A stretch of DNA of 64,000 nt from Micavibrio sp. UBA6212. Lineage in GTDB: Bacteria; Pseudomonadota; Alphaproteobacteria; Micavibrionales; Micavibrionaceae. A program made the position numbers and the translations under genes. Each line of letters begins with the position of its first letter. The first letter of the stretch is position 1. Location: positions 186,001-250,000 of the forward strand of contig DISK01000001.1 in the NCBI GenBank assembly GCA_002421905.1. Reading direction: 5' to 3'. Under the pieces are notes generated by a model. It saw nothing but the letters and a program-made list of their open reading frames with translations. It was not told the DNA's origin and searched no databases. Shown piece by piece: positions 1 to 8,150 of this stretch.

Positions 1-1
1 G

Positions 2-937
2 ATTGGCGATGCCGTTTTATCGAACGGGATTCTGAATTATTTGGTGACCAGATATCCGGATGCCAGAGTGACAATCGCCTGTGGGCCGTTGGTGCAGAGC
101 CTTTATGACGGATTACCCCAGTTGGAGCGGATTATTCCACTCAAAAAACAATCCTGGAAGCGCCATTGGATGAAGTTATGGCGTGAAGTTGTTGCAACCC
201 GTTGGGATATTGTCGTCGATATTCGTAATTCTGCTGTATCGCGGCTTGTTGTCTCGAAAGAGAAATATTGCATGGGGGCGGGGATTGATGGCAAAGCCCA
301 CAAATCTATCCAGAATGCTTCTATTCTTGGATTAAAAGATAGTCCTGTGACGCGGATGTGGTTTGCGGAAAAACAAATGAAGATGGCGCGCAATCTTATT
401 CCGGCCGGAAGTCCTGTTTTGGGGATCGGCCCGACAGCCAACTGGATCGGGAAGACGTGGCCGATTGAAAATTTTATTGAATTGACTGGCCGGCTGATTA
501 AATCAGGAGGGTTGTTCGACGGGTATCGGGTTGCGGTTTTTGCAGCACCCGGCGAGGAATCTGCCGCACGCGCCTTGCTGGCCAGTTTGCCCGAGGGAAC
601 TGGCATTGATCTAATCGCCAAGGGAAATCCCGGGGAAGCTGCGGCTTGTCTGTCTTTGTGTGATTTCTATATTGGAAATGATTCCGGTTTGATGCATGCC
701 GCCGCCGCCGCAGGTGTTCCAACGCTTGGGCTGTTTGGGGCCAGTTATCCGGAAATATATGCGCCATTTGGCGCGCGTGCTGCATTTGTCCGGACACCAG
801 AGACATTTGACGAATTGAAGAGCTTTTCAGGATATGATCCGAAAACGCTGGATCATTCCCTGATGACGAGTTTAACAGTTGATTCTGTTTATGACGCTGT
901 CGAAAAATTGAAAAGAACCCAACCTCTTTCGGCATAG
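2..937 (+). CDS. Glycosyltransferase family 9 (heptosyltransferase-like), 5' end outside window
   Basis: This transfers a sugar, probably an ADP-heptose-type donor, to lipopolysaccharide core or a similar acceptor on the inner membrane face. The reading frame is open to the window edge and the first visible residues, IGDAVLSNGILNYL, are the usual N-terminal GT9 motif. Only a few residues are therefore missing and the TTG at 41 is not the start; 311 residues are visible. The C-terminal half carries the family signature GNDSGLMHAAAAAGVPTLG followed by LFGASYPE and a proline, the donor-binding site of heptosyltransferases. A hairpin terminator follows directly. The exact acceptor cannot be read from sequence, so no symbol is given. 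Confidence 0.85.
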   Translation: MGDAVLSNGILNYLVTRYPDARVTIACGPLVQSLYDGLPQLERIIPLKKQSWKRHWMKLWREVVATRWDIVVDIRNSAVSRLVVSKEKYCMGAGIDGKAHKSIQNASILGLKDSPVTRMWFAEKQMKMARNLIPAGSPVLGIGPTANWIGKTWPIENFIELTGRLIKSGGLFDGYRVAVFAAPGEESAARALLASLPEGTGIDLIAKGNPGEAAACLSLCDFYIGNDSGLMHAAAAAGVPTLGLFGASYPEIYAPFGARAAFVRTPETFDELKSFSGYDPKTLDHSLMTSLTVDSVYDAVEKLKRTQPLSA

Positions 938-945
938 GTTAAAGT

Positions 946-968
946 AAAGCCCCTGAAAAGGGGCTTTT
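946..968. terminator. Bidirectional intrinsic terminator
   Basis: AAAGCCCC (946-953) pairs with GGGGCTTT (960-967) around a TGAAAA loop, with T residues after the stem on the + strand and A residues before it. It sits between two convergent genes, so it can serve both the glycosyltransferase gene and the lipoprotein gene. Confidence 0.8.
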
Positions 969-977
969 GAATTCGGG

Positions 978-1502
978 TTATTCGTTGTATTGGCGTTGTT
1001 GCGGAGTGCGTTCCTGAACTTTTGTCCGGTATTTTTCATACCCGATTGTGTCCAAGTACGTATCGCGGGCGCGTTCTTCCGTTTTATAGTTCACATATTT
1101 TACGCGTTCCCAGCCTTTCGAGGTCATGCAACCTTCGAAGTCGTGGAAATCGTACATTTCGGTGCGCATATATCCATCGCGTTCCGGAGTGTCCCATGTG
1201 CCCATCCGTGATTCAGGACTGCCTGCTACTATTTTATCAGCATTAACATCCCATGTTTCGGCAGGAACAGCGTTTTTAATTGCGCCTAAACGTTCCATTT
1301 CATTGATGGTGGCGGTACAATTTGCCATATCCTGAAACAGCATTTGCTGGGCTTTTGGCCCTTGTTGATAGATGGCATCCGTTGTGCCGATATGTTGCCA
1401 GTAACGGCCATTTTCCTCAAATTCCTTGGTCATATCGGTTCCGCAACCGGATAGTGCGAAGGTTGCTAAACAGGAAAGCAGGAGTATATTTCTTTTTGCC
1501 AT
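978..1502 (-). CDS. Predicted outer-membrane or periplasmic lipoprotein, unknown function
   Basis: A 174-residue protein with a type II signal peptide: basic residues at 3-4, a hydrophobic core, and the lipobox LSGC with the lipidated cysteine at residue 20. The mature part is hydrophilic, rich in Asp, Glu, Arg and Tyr, with two further cysteines (in MANCTAT and EGCMTS) that could form a disulfide. I recognise no family. It is convergent with the glycosyltransferase gene and shares its terminator. The start is secure because the signal peptide begins exactly at the first ATG. Confidence 0.75.
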   Translation of the reverse strand: MAKRNILLLSCLATFALSGCGTDMTKEFEENGRYWQHIGTTDAIYQQGPKAQQMLFQDMANCTATINEMERLGAIKNAVPAETWDVNADKIVAGSPESRMGTWDTPERDGYMRTEMYDFHDFEGCMTSKGWERVKYVNYKTEERARDTYLDTIGYEKYRTKVQERTPQQRQYNE

Positions 1503-1575
1503 AGGACGACCCTAATCAGTTAACGATTCAAGACGTGTTACCGTAACAGAGGTTTGCCTCTGACTCAATGCTGTT

Positions 1576-3387
1576 TTAGGGGCTATCTTCAGATATAGCT
1601 GTCGGATGGGTTGCCCACCAGCTCTCCATTATATTTCCATATAATGATGGCTGCGTAGGGTGTCCCAGAGTGTTCCAGTAGGCCACATTGTCATGATCGC
1701 TGTAGAACAGAGGAATGGCATAATTTTCCCATGTCAGGATCCGATCAAGGGCGTGTGTATAGGTCACCATTTCTTCCCGTGTTTTTGCATTCGGGATTTC
1801 TCCGACCAACCGTTCGATGGCAGGGTTACAAATTCCTGCATAGTTGAAGCTGCCTTGCATTTTTGCAGACGCACATCCCCAGTATAATGTCTGTTCTGTT
1901 CCAGGCGAGAGTGTGTTCTGCCAGAAATGAAGCATCATGTCATACTCATAGGATGTTAGACGGTCTTGAAAGGCTGCAGAATCAAGGGTGCGCGGCGTGA
2001 CCGTAATGCCAAGACGTTCCAATGATTTTTTCAAAGAGATGGCAAGCTTTTCATCTTCGGCACTTCCGACCAGAATTTCAAAGCTGAACGGTGCGCCTGT
2101 TTGTTCGTTAACCCGCAGGCCATTGCGCACAATCCATCCGGCTTCTTTGAGAAGGGCATCGGCATTGATCTGGTTGGCTCTGGTCGCAACCATTGAACCA
2201 GATGGAGGCGCTTGCCACGCCTCGCCAAAAACCTCTTCGGGAAGGTCGTCCTTATAGACGTTCAGGATGCCCAACTCTTCCGATGAGGGTGTTCCTGTGG
2301 CCGCGAGCTCAGAGTTTGGAAAATAGCTGGTTGTGACGCTGTACTGGGCGTGAAAAATATTCCGGTTGATCCAATCATAATCGACCATTAATGACAACGC
2401 ACGCCGGACTTTCGGATTGTCAAACGGGGCGCGTCTTGTGTTGAAGATAAAGCCCCACATGCGTTCAACGCGGCCATGCTTGATCTGATCTTTTTTAATC
2501 ATGCCGGAGGAAACTGCCGGTAAATCATAGGAGGACACCCAGTGTCCGGGATCGTTATCCTGCCAGACATCCAATGATCCGGTTTTGAATGACTCAAAGG
2601 CTGCGGTTTGATCCCGAAAATAATCAAAAGATATTTTGTCGAAGTTATATTGACCTTTGTTGACGGCAAGATCTTGGCCCCAATAGTCGGGATTGCGTTC
2701 ATAGACGATCCGCCGTCCTGCGGAGACTTCGGAAACTTTATAGGGGCCAGAGGAGTTCGGTATTTCAAGTGTTGTCTTGTTAAAGTCTCTTCCTGTCCAC
2801 CATGTTTTCGAAAGAACCGGCATCAGCGAGAGAATCATAACCGTTTCGCGGTCATAGCCTTTCCCCAGTGCAAATATGATCGTGTGGTCATCTTTTCGGG
2901 TAACTTTTTTGACCAGCTTATAAACGTTGCGCATATTCGGACGGCCTTTTTCCTTAAGCAGAGAAAAGGAAAATTCCACGTCGCTTGAAGTGATGGTTGT
3001 GCCGTCATTAAATTTTGCCGATGGATTTAAGTGGAAAGTGATGGAGGATCTGTCTTCGGCGACCTCAACCGATTCGGCAATTGAGGGGTACATGGTAAAG
3101 GGTTCATCCCATGAGCGGGACATAAGGCGGTCATAAAACAGGTTAAGACCTTGGGCCGAATTTCCTTTGAGGGAAAAGGGATTGAGCGTGTCGAACGTCC
3201 CAAAAGCAGCGCGGCGCAATACACCACCTTTTGCGGCCTCTGGATTTGTGTAGTTAAAATGGGTAAAGTTCTGTGCCATCTGTGGTTCGCCAACCATAGC
3301 AAGACCAGTCAGTACGGAAATTTCATCCGCGAAGGCCGAAGAAGATAACAAACAAAAAACAAAACCAATTTTTAGCGATTTGAACAT
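1576..3387 (-). CDS. ABC transporter periplasmic solute-binding protein, family 5 (YejA-like oligopeptide binding)
   Basis: This binds peptides in the periplasm for an ABC importer. The protein is 603 residues from the ATG at 3387, giving a clean signal peptide (MFKSLKIGFVFCLLSSSAFA). An upstream TTG would only add charged residues ahead of it. After the signal come features of the SBP family 5/YejA group: GGVLRRAAFGTFDTLNPF, the cluster-5 stretch FHLNPSAKFNDGTTITSSDV, and NPDYWG. No permease or ATPase gene (yejB/E/F) lies in the window, so it is an orphan here. Its start codon overlaps the start of the divergent macro-domain gene, leaving no separate promoter region. Confidence 0.85.
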   Translation of the reverse strand: MFKSLKIGFVFCLLSSSAFADEISVLTGLAMVGEPQMAQNFTHFNYTNPEAAKGGVLRRAAFGTFDTLNPFSLKGNSAQGLNLFYDRLMSRSWDEPFTMYPSIAESVEVAEDRSSITFHLNPSAKFNDGTTITSSDVEFSFSLLKEKGRPNMRNVYKLVKKVTRKDDHTIIFALGKGYDRETVMILSLMPVLSKTWWTGRDFNKTTLEIPNSSGPYKVSEVSAGRRIVYERNPDYWGQDLAVNKGQYNFDKISFDYFRDQTAAFESFKTGSLDVWQDNDPGHWVSSYDLPAVSSGMIKKDQIKHGRVERMWGFIFNTRRAPFDNPKVRRALSLMVDYDWINRNIFHAQYSVTTSYFPNSELAATGTPSSEELGILNVYKDDLPEEVFGEAWQAPPSGSMVATRANQINADALLKEAGWIVRNGLRVNEQTGAPFSFEILVGSAEDEKLAISLKKSLERLGITVTPRTLDSAAFQDRLTSYEYDMMLHFWQNTLSPGTEQTLYWGCASAKMQGSFNYAGICNPAIERLVGEIPNAKTREEMVTYTHALDRILTWENYAIPLFYSDHDNVAYWNTLGHPTQPSLYGNIMESWWATHPTAISEDSP

Positions 3388-3925
3388 GAACAAGAGCCTA
3401 GCAGACCAGACAAAGACATCCAACCCACAAAATTCCCCTAAATTGCGGGTTATTCATGGGAATTTTATGGAGCAGGAGGGTGTGGAGTCCTTGGTCTTCT
3501 TTATGCCTGAGGAATTGTCATGGCAGGGGCTGTTGAATGCCGCTATTCTGGTCAGGTTTGGCCCTAAACTGGATGAGTATATCCTCGATCATGCGGTTAA
3601 GCCCAAGCGCGGTGATGTGTTCCTGATTCCGGCCGATGTGTCACCTTATCCCCGCTTGATTCTGGGGATTCTTCCCAAATGGGACGGGGGGATGGACGAC
3701 GAGGAACGCGCTTTGAAGAAATGCTTGCGCGGGATGATTGAAAAGGCGGAAGAGGCAGGCGTTTCCTCAATAGCTTTTCCGGCCTTGGGTATGGGCAATA
3801 AAGACTATCCGATCCGCAAGGCTGCACGCCTTACGATGGGAGTGTTGTCCTCTTTTCCGTACAAAAATTTGCGCGAGATTAGAGTCGTGTGTAAATCCCC
3901 AGAGATGTTTGACGCCTATTCATAG
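3386..3925 (+). CDS. Macro-domain-like protein
   Basis: This 179-residue protein has the architecture of a macro (ADP-ribose binding) domain. It shows a first strand KLRVIHGNFMEQEGVESLVF, a central strand with RGDVFLIPA, and the characteristic late segment SIAFPALGMGNKDYP followed by a helix with ARLTMG. The usual NAAN motif after the first strand is not seen (FFMPEELSWQG stands in its place), so ADP-ribose hydrolase activity is doubtful. The chosen ATG at 3386 lacks an obvious ribosome binding site. Translation could begin slightly later, but not past 3440 without losing the first strand. It is divergent from, and overlaps by two bases, the YejA-like gene. Confidence 0.65.
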   Translation: MNKSLADQTKTSNPQNSPKLRVIHGNFMEQEGVESLVFFMPEELSWQGLLNAAILVRFGPKLDEYILDHAVKPKRGDVFLIPADVSPYPRLILGILPKWDGGMDDEERALKKCLRGMIEKAEEAGVSSIAFPALGMGNKDYPIRKAARLTMGVLSSFPYKNLREIRVVCKSPEMFDAYS

Positions 3926-3934
3926 TTATCCACA
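3926..3934 (+). promoter_or_regulatory. Isolated DnaA-box match
   Basis: TTATCCACA, identical to the DnaA box consensus, begins right after the macro-domain stop codon. A single box in a 114-base gap has no cluster around it, so it may be chance or a regulatory DnaA site. Confidence 0.3.
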
Positions 3935-4039
3935 GGATAAGCCCCCAAAATCAGCTGTTTTCTTTGTTGTTAAGGAGTCGTTAAGTCGAATCCACAAGGA
4001 TGAAGCTATACGGAACATCGATAAAACAGGAGGTTCTCT

Positions 4040-4483
4040 ATGACGCTCACAGAACAAAACAAAAACCAGAACGTTGATCCGATTTATTTACCTTTCCCAC
4101 CAGAAGACCCGCATGAGGCCGCAAAAACCGAGATGGAAATTTATGCGCGCTTCATGCGGCATCTGCGGACGGTTCCCTGCTCACGTCAGGAAATCCAGAT
4201 TTTGGCAGCGATGCAATTCGTTGCCGATATGATGGTTCTTGATGATGCTTATGTGGCCAAGGTTCTGGTTGATCTGGGGTTACGCGCTCCACGGTTGGCT
4301 TTTCCTGAAATGTACCTCGAATTTGTTGACGCCGCACTGATGCGTGACGGATACGAAATAGGGTCTGCCAATCGGGATATGGTCGAATTGAAAATGCATT
4401 GGGATGCCATTGGCGAAGATCGCTTTGCAGCATTCCGCCGGGCCTATCCCACCTTGACCGAGGGTATTTTTATCGGAGCGTAG
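4040..4483 (+). CDS. Hypothetical protein, 147 aa
   Basis: An ideal ribosome binding site (AGGAGG, 4028-4033) stands six bases before the ATG, so this is a real and probably well translated gene. The product is soluble, acidic and methionine-rich, with no signal peptide or membrane segment. The middle (CSRQEIQILAAMQFVADMMV) and end read as amphipathic helices, suggesting a small all-helical protein. I recognise no family. It stands alone between the macro-domain gene and the convergent penicillin-binding protein gene, whose stop lies four bases downstream. Confidence 0.7.
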   Translation: MTLTEQNKNQNVDPIYLPFPPEDPHEAAKTEMEIYARFMRHLRTVPCSRQEIQILAAMQFVADMMVLDDAYVAKVLVDLGLRAPRLAFPEMYLEFVDAALMRDGYEIGSANRDMVELKMHWDAIGEDRFAAFRRAYPTLTEGIFIGA

Positions 4484-4487
4484 AGAG

Positions 4488-6524
4488 TTAGTCGTTAAAA
4501 CGACCATAACCGACGCGGTCGCCGGGACGATCCGGTTTGAATGTCGGGGATGGATGGGCGTTGTTTGTTCGATCAAGAATTTCGCCCTCGCTGTTTTCGC
4601 CTGTCAGGTCAGGGAATGGGGTAGACATCAAATTATTGAGCAAATCAGAAAAGTCTGACGAACCGGAGCTGTCTTTAATTAAATTATATTTTGACGGGGA
4701 GGGATCAGCTTTGGCCGCCGATATGATGTCACGCCATGCGCGTGCCGGGAAGCTTCCCCCTGTCACGCGTTTCATCGGAGAGTTATCGTCGTTGCCAAAC
4801 CAGACAACACTCACGTAATCTTGAGAAAATCCGTCAAACCACGCGTCACGGTGATCTTGCGTTGTTCCGGTTTTTCCTGCTGCAAAAAATGATCCTTTGG
4901 CGTTTTGTCCGGTTCCATTTTGCACCACGCTAATCATCATATTGACCAGCGTTCTGATATCATCGGAACGGAACATGCGGGGGGAGGATTCAGGTTTATG
5001 TTCGTAAAGAATGTTGCCGCTTTCTTTTTCGGTGATCTTCATCACCCCGAATGGTTTGATTGCATAGCCGCCGCTGGCGATGGTGGCATAGGCTCCGGCC
5101 ATTTCGATCATCGGGACTTCGGAGCTTCCCAGCGCAATCGAGAGATTCGGTTCTATATCAGCGGTAATTCCCATACGACGGGCAACATTGATAACTTTTT
5201 CGACACCGACTGCCTTGGCCAGTTTGACCGCAACGGTATTGAGCGACATGGTCAGCGCATCAATCATCCGGACTTCCCCGAAATATTCATTGGCGAAGTT
5301 GGTCGGGCGATATTTTCCTTCGGTGAGTGGGCCGTCATCAATGATGGTGTCTTCGGTGGCACCTTGTTCGATGGCAGCCAGATAGACAAAAGGTTTGAAG
5401 GAGGATCCGGGTTGGCGTAGCCCTTGGGTCGCGCGGTTAAACTGGCTTTCGTTATAATCTATACCCCCGATCAGGGCGACAATGCTGCCGTCCGGGCGCA
5501 AGACAATGGAGGCCGCTTGTGAGACTTTTGATTTTTCCTTATTGTCGGCAATATATTTTTGAAGGGTCTTTGCCGTACTGGTTTGAACCTGTGGGTCCAT
5601 GGTGGTTTTAACAATGATGTCGGTGGTTGGCGCGCCAATTGTATCTTCGAGGTTATCCACCACCCAGTCAGAGAAGTAACGGCCTGATGTATCTTCGGTT
5701 TTTTCGATGATCCGGTTTATTTTTCCAGAGCTGGCTTTTTTGAGTTGTTGTTCGGTGATAAAGCCCGCATCTTCCATGACCGAGAGCACAGTTCTGGCAC
5801 GGTCTTGGGCGGCCTTCGGATTGGAAAGTGGTGAGTAGCGGGACGGGGCTTTCAAGAGACCCGCAATGATGGCGGCTTCATAGAGCGTCAGATCGTGGGC
5901 GTCCTTGTTGAAGTATATTTTTGCAGCGGCTTTTACCCCATAGGTTCCGGCGCCAAGATAGACACGGTTCATGTAGGCCGCGAGAATTTCTTGTTTGGTC
6001 AGTTCATGTTCAAGCCACACGGCGAGCATGGCTTCCTGAATTTTCCTCTTGTAGGTTTTTTCCTGAGACAGAAACAAATTTTTAGCAAGCTGTTGTGTAA
6101 TAGTTGATCCGCCCTGATGGCGGCCTTTATTGGTCAGATTGACAAAAACAGCGCGGGTCAACCCGATCGGGTCGAGGCCATAATGGTAGTAGAAGCGGCG
6201 GTCTTCCGTTGCAATAATGGCGTTGGTGATATTTTTCGGCAAATCTTCTGCCGTGACGTTGCCTTCTTTAATGTCGCCGTAACGGGCAATGACCGAGTCG
6301 TCATTGGCCAGAACTGTGACCGAGGCCTTGCGTTCAAAGCGCGGGTTATCAATCAGGTTTGGTAAATCTTTGGCAAACCATGCCAGAACGGCAGCAAGAA
6401 CAAGAACACACCACAAGCCCATCACAAATCCCCATTTCACCAGCCGGCGAAATAGTGAAGGAGTTTGCTTTCTTGACGGGCGATTGCCCGCAATCAGCTT
6501 TCTTTTTCTTTTGTCACGTCCCAT
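4488..6524 (-). CDS. Class A penicillin-binding protein (PBP1A-like peptidoglycan glycosyltransferase/transpeptidase)
   Basis: This bifunctional enzyme polymerises lipid II glycan chains and cross-links peptide stems in the periplasm, anchored by one N-terminal membrane helix (about residues 30-50, after a very basic tail). The GT51 domain has the catalytic motif ATEDRRFYYHYG with Glu107, and GGSTITQQLAKN near 138-149. The transpeptidase has SxxK (Ser374-Lys377), SLN (427-429) and KTGT (551-554), so all active-site motifs are intact. At 678 residues it is shorter than enterobacterial PBP1A (about 850) and seems to lack the extra OB-like insert. The C-terminal 60 residues are Ser/Pro/Asp-rich and probably disordered. 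Confidence 0.93.
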   Translation of the reverse strand: MGRDKRKRKLIAGNRPSRKQTPSLFRRLVKWGFVMGLWCVLVLAAVLAWFAKDLPNLIDNPRFERKASVTVLANDDSVIARYGDIKEGNVTAEDLPKNITNAIIATEDRRFYYHYGLDPIGLTRAVFVNLTNKGRHQGGSTITQQLAKNLFLSQEKTYKRKIQEAMLAVWLEHELTKQEILAAYMNRVYLGAGTYGVKAAAKIYFNKDAHDLTLYEAAIIAGLLKAPSRYSPLSNPKAAQDRARTVLSVMEDAGFITEQQLKKASSGKINRIIEKTEDTSGRYFSDWVVDNLEDTIGAPTTDIIVKTTMDPQVQTSTAKTLQKYIADNKEKSKVSQAASIVLRPDGSIVALIGGIDYNESQFNRATQGLRQPGSSFKPFVYLAAIEQGATEDTIIDDGPLTEGKYRPTNFANEYFGEVRMIDALTMSLNTVAVKLAKAVGVEKVINVARRMGITADIEPNLSIALGSSEVPMIEMAGAYATIASGGYAIKPFGVMKITEKESGNILYEHKPESSPRMFRSDDIRTLVNMMISVVQNGTGQNAKGSFFAAGKTGTTQDHRDAWFDGFSQDYVSVVWFGNDDNSPMKRVTGGSFPARAWRDIISAAKADPSPSKYNLIKDSSGSSDFSDLLNNLMSTPFPDLTGENSEGEILDRTNNAHPSPTFKPDRPGDRVGYGRFND

Positions 6525-6581
6525 ATGTTTTCCTATGCGGGGTGTTTAGCATAGATACTGTTGAAAATGGTAGGGAAAATA

Positions 6582-6617
6582 TAGGATATTTTGAATATCA
6601 ACATATCCTAGGTTTTT
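6582..6617. terminator. Weak hairpin terminator candidate
   Basis: TAGGATAT (6582-6589) pairs with ATATCCTA (6603-6610), followed on the + strand by GG and a T7 run. On the minus strand the stem is followed by TATTTT, which would suit the end of mgtE just upstream. The stem is only 8 bp and AT-rich. Confidence 0.4.
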
Positions 6618-8042
6618 TTATAAAAGAAATAGTGAGGCAAGCCCCAAAAAGGCGAAAAAGCCAATCACATCGGTCATCGTGGTCAGGAAAACCGAGGAGG
6701 CAACTGCTGGGTCGATATTGAATTTGTTCAAGACAACCGGAATGGAAGAGCCGAAAAAACCGGCCACGATCAGATTAATAATCATAGCCGTTGCAATCAC
6801 GACCCCCAGACCGGGATTTTGAAACCAGAATCCTGCAATCAAACCAATCAGGAGCGCAAAAACCAACCCGTTCAGGACTCCCACGGCAGTTTCCTTGCCA
6901 ATAACCCGCCATGCGTTGGCCCCCGAAATTTCATTGGTGGCAATCGCGCGGACTGCCACGGTCATGGCCTGTGTTCCCGCGTTTCCGCCCATACCGGCAA
7001 CGATTGGCATCAGAACAGCCAGTGCCACAATCTTTTCAATGGTGGCATCAAAAAGCGAGATAACGGAAGCCGCCAGAAAAGCGGTTAGCAAATTGATAAA
7101 CAGCCAGCGGGAGCGGGCAAAAGCAGTTGGTATGATTGTCCGGTACAAGTCGTCTTGCCCAACCCCTGCCAGTTTCAACAAGTCTTCTTCAGCTTCTTCG
7201 TCAATAACAAAGAGCACATCGTCATAGGTGATGATCCCGATCAGGCGCCCACTGTCATCAACAACAGGGGCAGATGCAAGATTTTCATTCCGGAAAAGTG
7301 TGGCGACTTCTTCCTGATCCATTGTGGCGGGGATCGAGTGGACTTCATCAAGGGTCAGGCTGTCAATTTTGACCGAGCGTTGGGACCGTACCAGTTTGTT
7401 CAGCGGGATTTCCCCGACCACATGGTGAGATGGATCAATGACGATCAAGTCATAGAAATCATCTGGAAGGGTATCGCGAGCCGCCCGCAGATAATCAATG
7501 GTCTTTCCAACCGTCCAGAATTGCGGAATGGCAACAAACTCCCGCTGCATCAAACGGCCTGCGGAATCTTCGGGGAAACTCAGACCTTCTTCCAGAGCCA
7601 GCCGAATCTTGGCCGAGAGTTTGCGCATAATCTCTTGCTGGAATTCTGTATCCAGAGGGGCAATGATATCGAGCGCATCATCACTATCGAGATCGGAAAG
7701 AATTTTTGCAACCTGATCGGCTGGCATATTTTCCAGCACACCTGTGCGAACCTCTTCGTCCAAAACCGGAATGACATCTGCATCAAAATGACGGGCAAAC
7801 CCCATCATCAAGGTTCTTCTGGTTTCACCCGTTACTTTTTCAATAAGCTCTGCTTTGTCGCTGGTGCTGAGATCATCGAGAAGTGTATCAACCTGTTCGG
7901 TATTTTCTTCAAAGAGGGCATTGGAGATTTCACGGATGGTTTCATCCGGTAGCCCAAGAAATTCGGTTGCGCCGGTTTCCTCATCCGGAAGAACCGATGA
8001 GTCGAGATTTTCTTTTACATCTTCCGGTATTTGATTGTTCAT
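6618..8042 (-). CDS. mgtE: Magnesium transporter MgtE
   Basis: An inner-membrane Mg2+ channel/transporter gated by cytoplasmic Mg2+ binding. The 474-residue protein has the standard order: an acidic N domain (about 40-145, with superhelical repeats such as LSDLDSDDALDIIAPL), a pair of CBS domains (about 150-275, with VPLNKLVRS-type and IGIITYDDVL segments) and a five-helix membrane domain from about 300. The pore signature GMGGNAGTQAMTVAVRA is intact. The start fits the acidic N terminus normally seen. It appears monocistronic, flanked by hairpins on both sides. Confidence 0.95.
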   Translation of the reverse strand: MNNQIPEDVKENLDSSVLPDEETGATEFLGLPDETIREISNALFEENTEQVDTLLDDLSTSDKAELIEKVTGETRRTLMMGFARHFDADVIPVLDEEVRTGVLENMPADQVAKILSDLDSDDALDIIAPLDTEFQQEIMRKLSAKIRLALEEGLSFPEDSAGRLMQREFVAIPQFWTVGKTIDYLRAARDTLPDDFYDLIVIDPSHHVVGEIPLNKLVRSQRSVKIDSLTLDEVHSIPATMDQEEVATLFRNENLASAPVVDDSGRLIGIITYDDVLFVIDEEAEEDLLKLAGVGQDDLYRTIIPTAFARSRWLFINLLTAFLAASVISLFDATIEKIVALAVLMPIVAGMGGNAGTQAMTVAVRAIATNEISGANAWRVIGKETAVGVLNGLVFALLIGLIAGFWFQNPGLGVVIATAMIINLIVAGFFGSSIPVVLNKFNIDPAVASSVFLTTMTDVIGFFAFLGLASLFLL

Positions 8043-8103
8043 CGCGTGCCCCTCGGGTGCTGGAGGTTAAGCTACGCCTTCATAGTTCAGATTCCACAAA
8101 AGC

Positions 8104-8138
8104 TCAACCCCCCGACTAATATAATGTCGAGGGGTTGA
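8104..8138 (-). terminator. Intrinsic terminator of the malic enzyme gene
   Basis: On the minus strand, TCAACCCCTCGAC pairs with GTCGGGGGGTTGA (13 positions, one mismatch) around a TATA-rich loop and is followed by GCTTTT. It lies 13 bases beyond the stop of the malic enzyme gene. Confidence 0.75.
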
Positions 8139-8150
8139 TAAAAAAGGGGT

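Noticed and set aside
3926..3934. Replication origin near 3.9 kb
   Set aside because: A single DnaA-box match without cluster or AT-rich unwinding region.
7155..7952. 265-codon frame on the + strand inside mgtE
   Set aside because: Antisense shadow of a clear MgtE gene.
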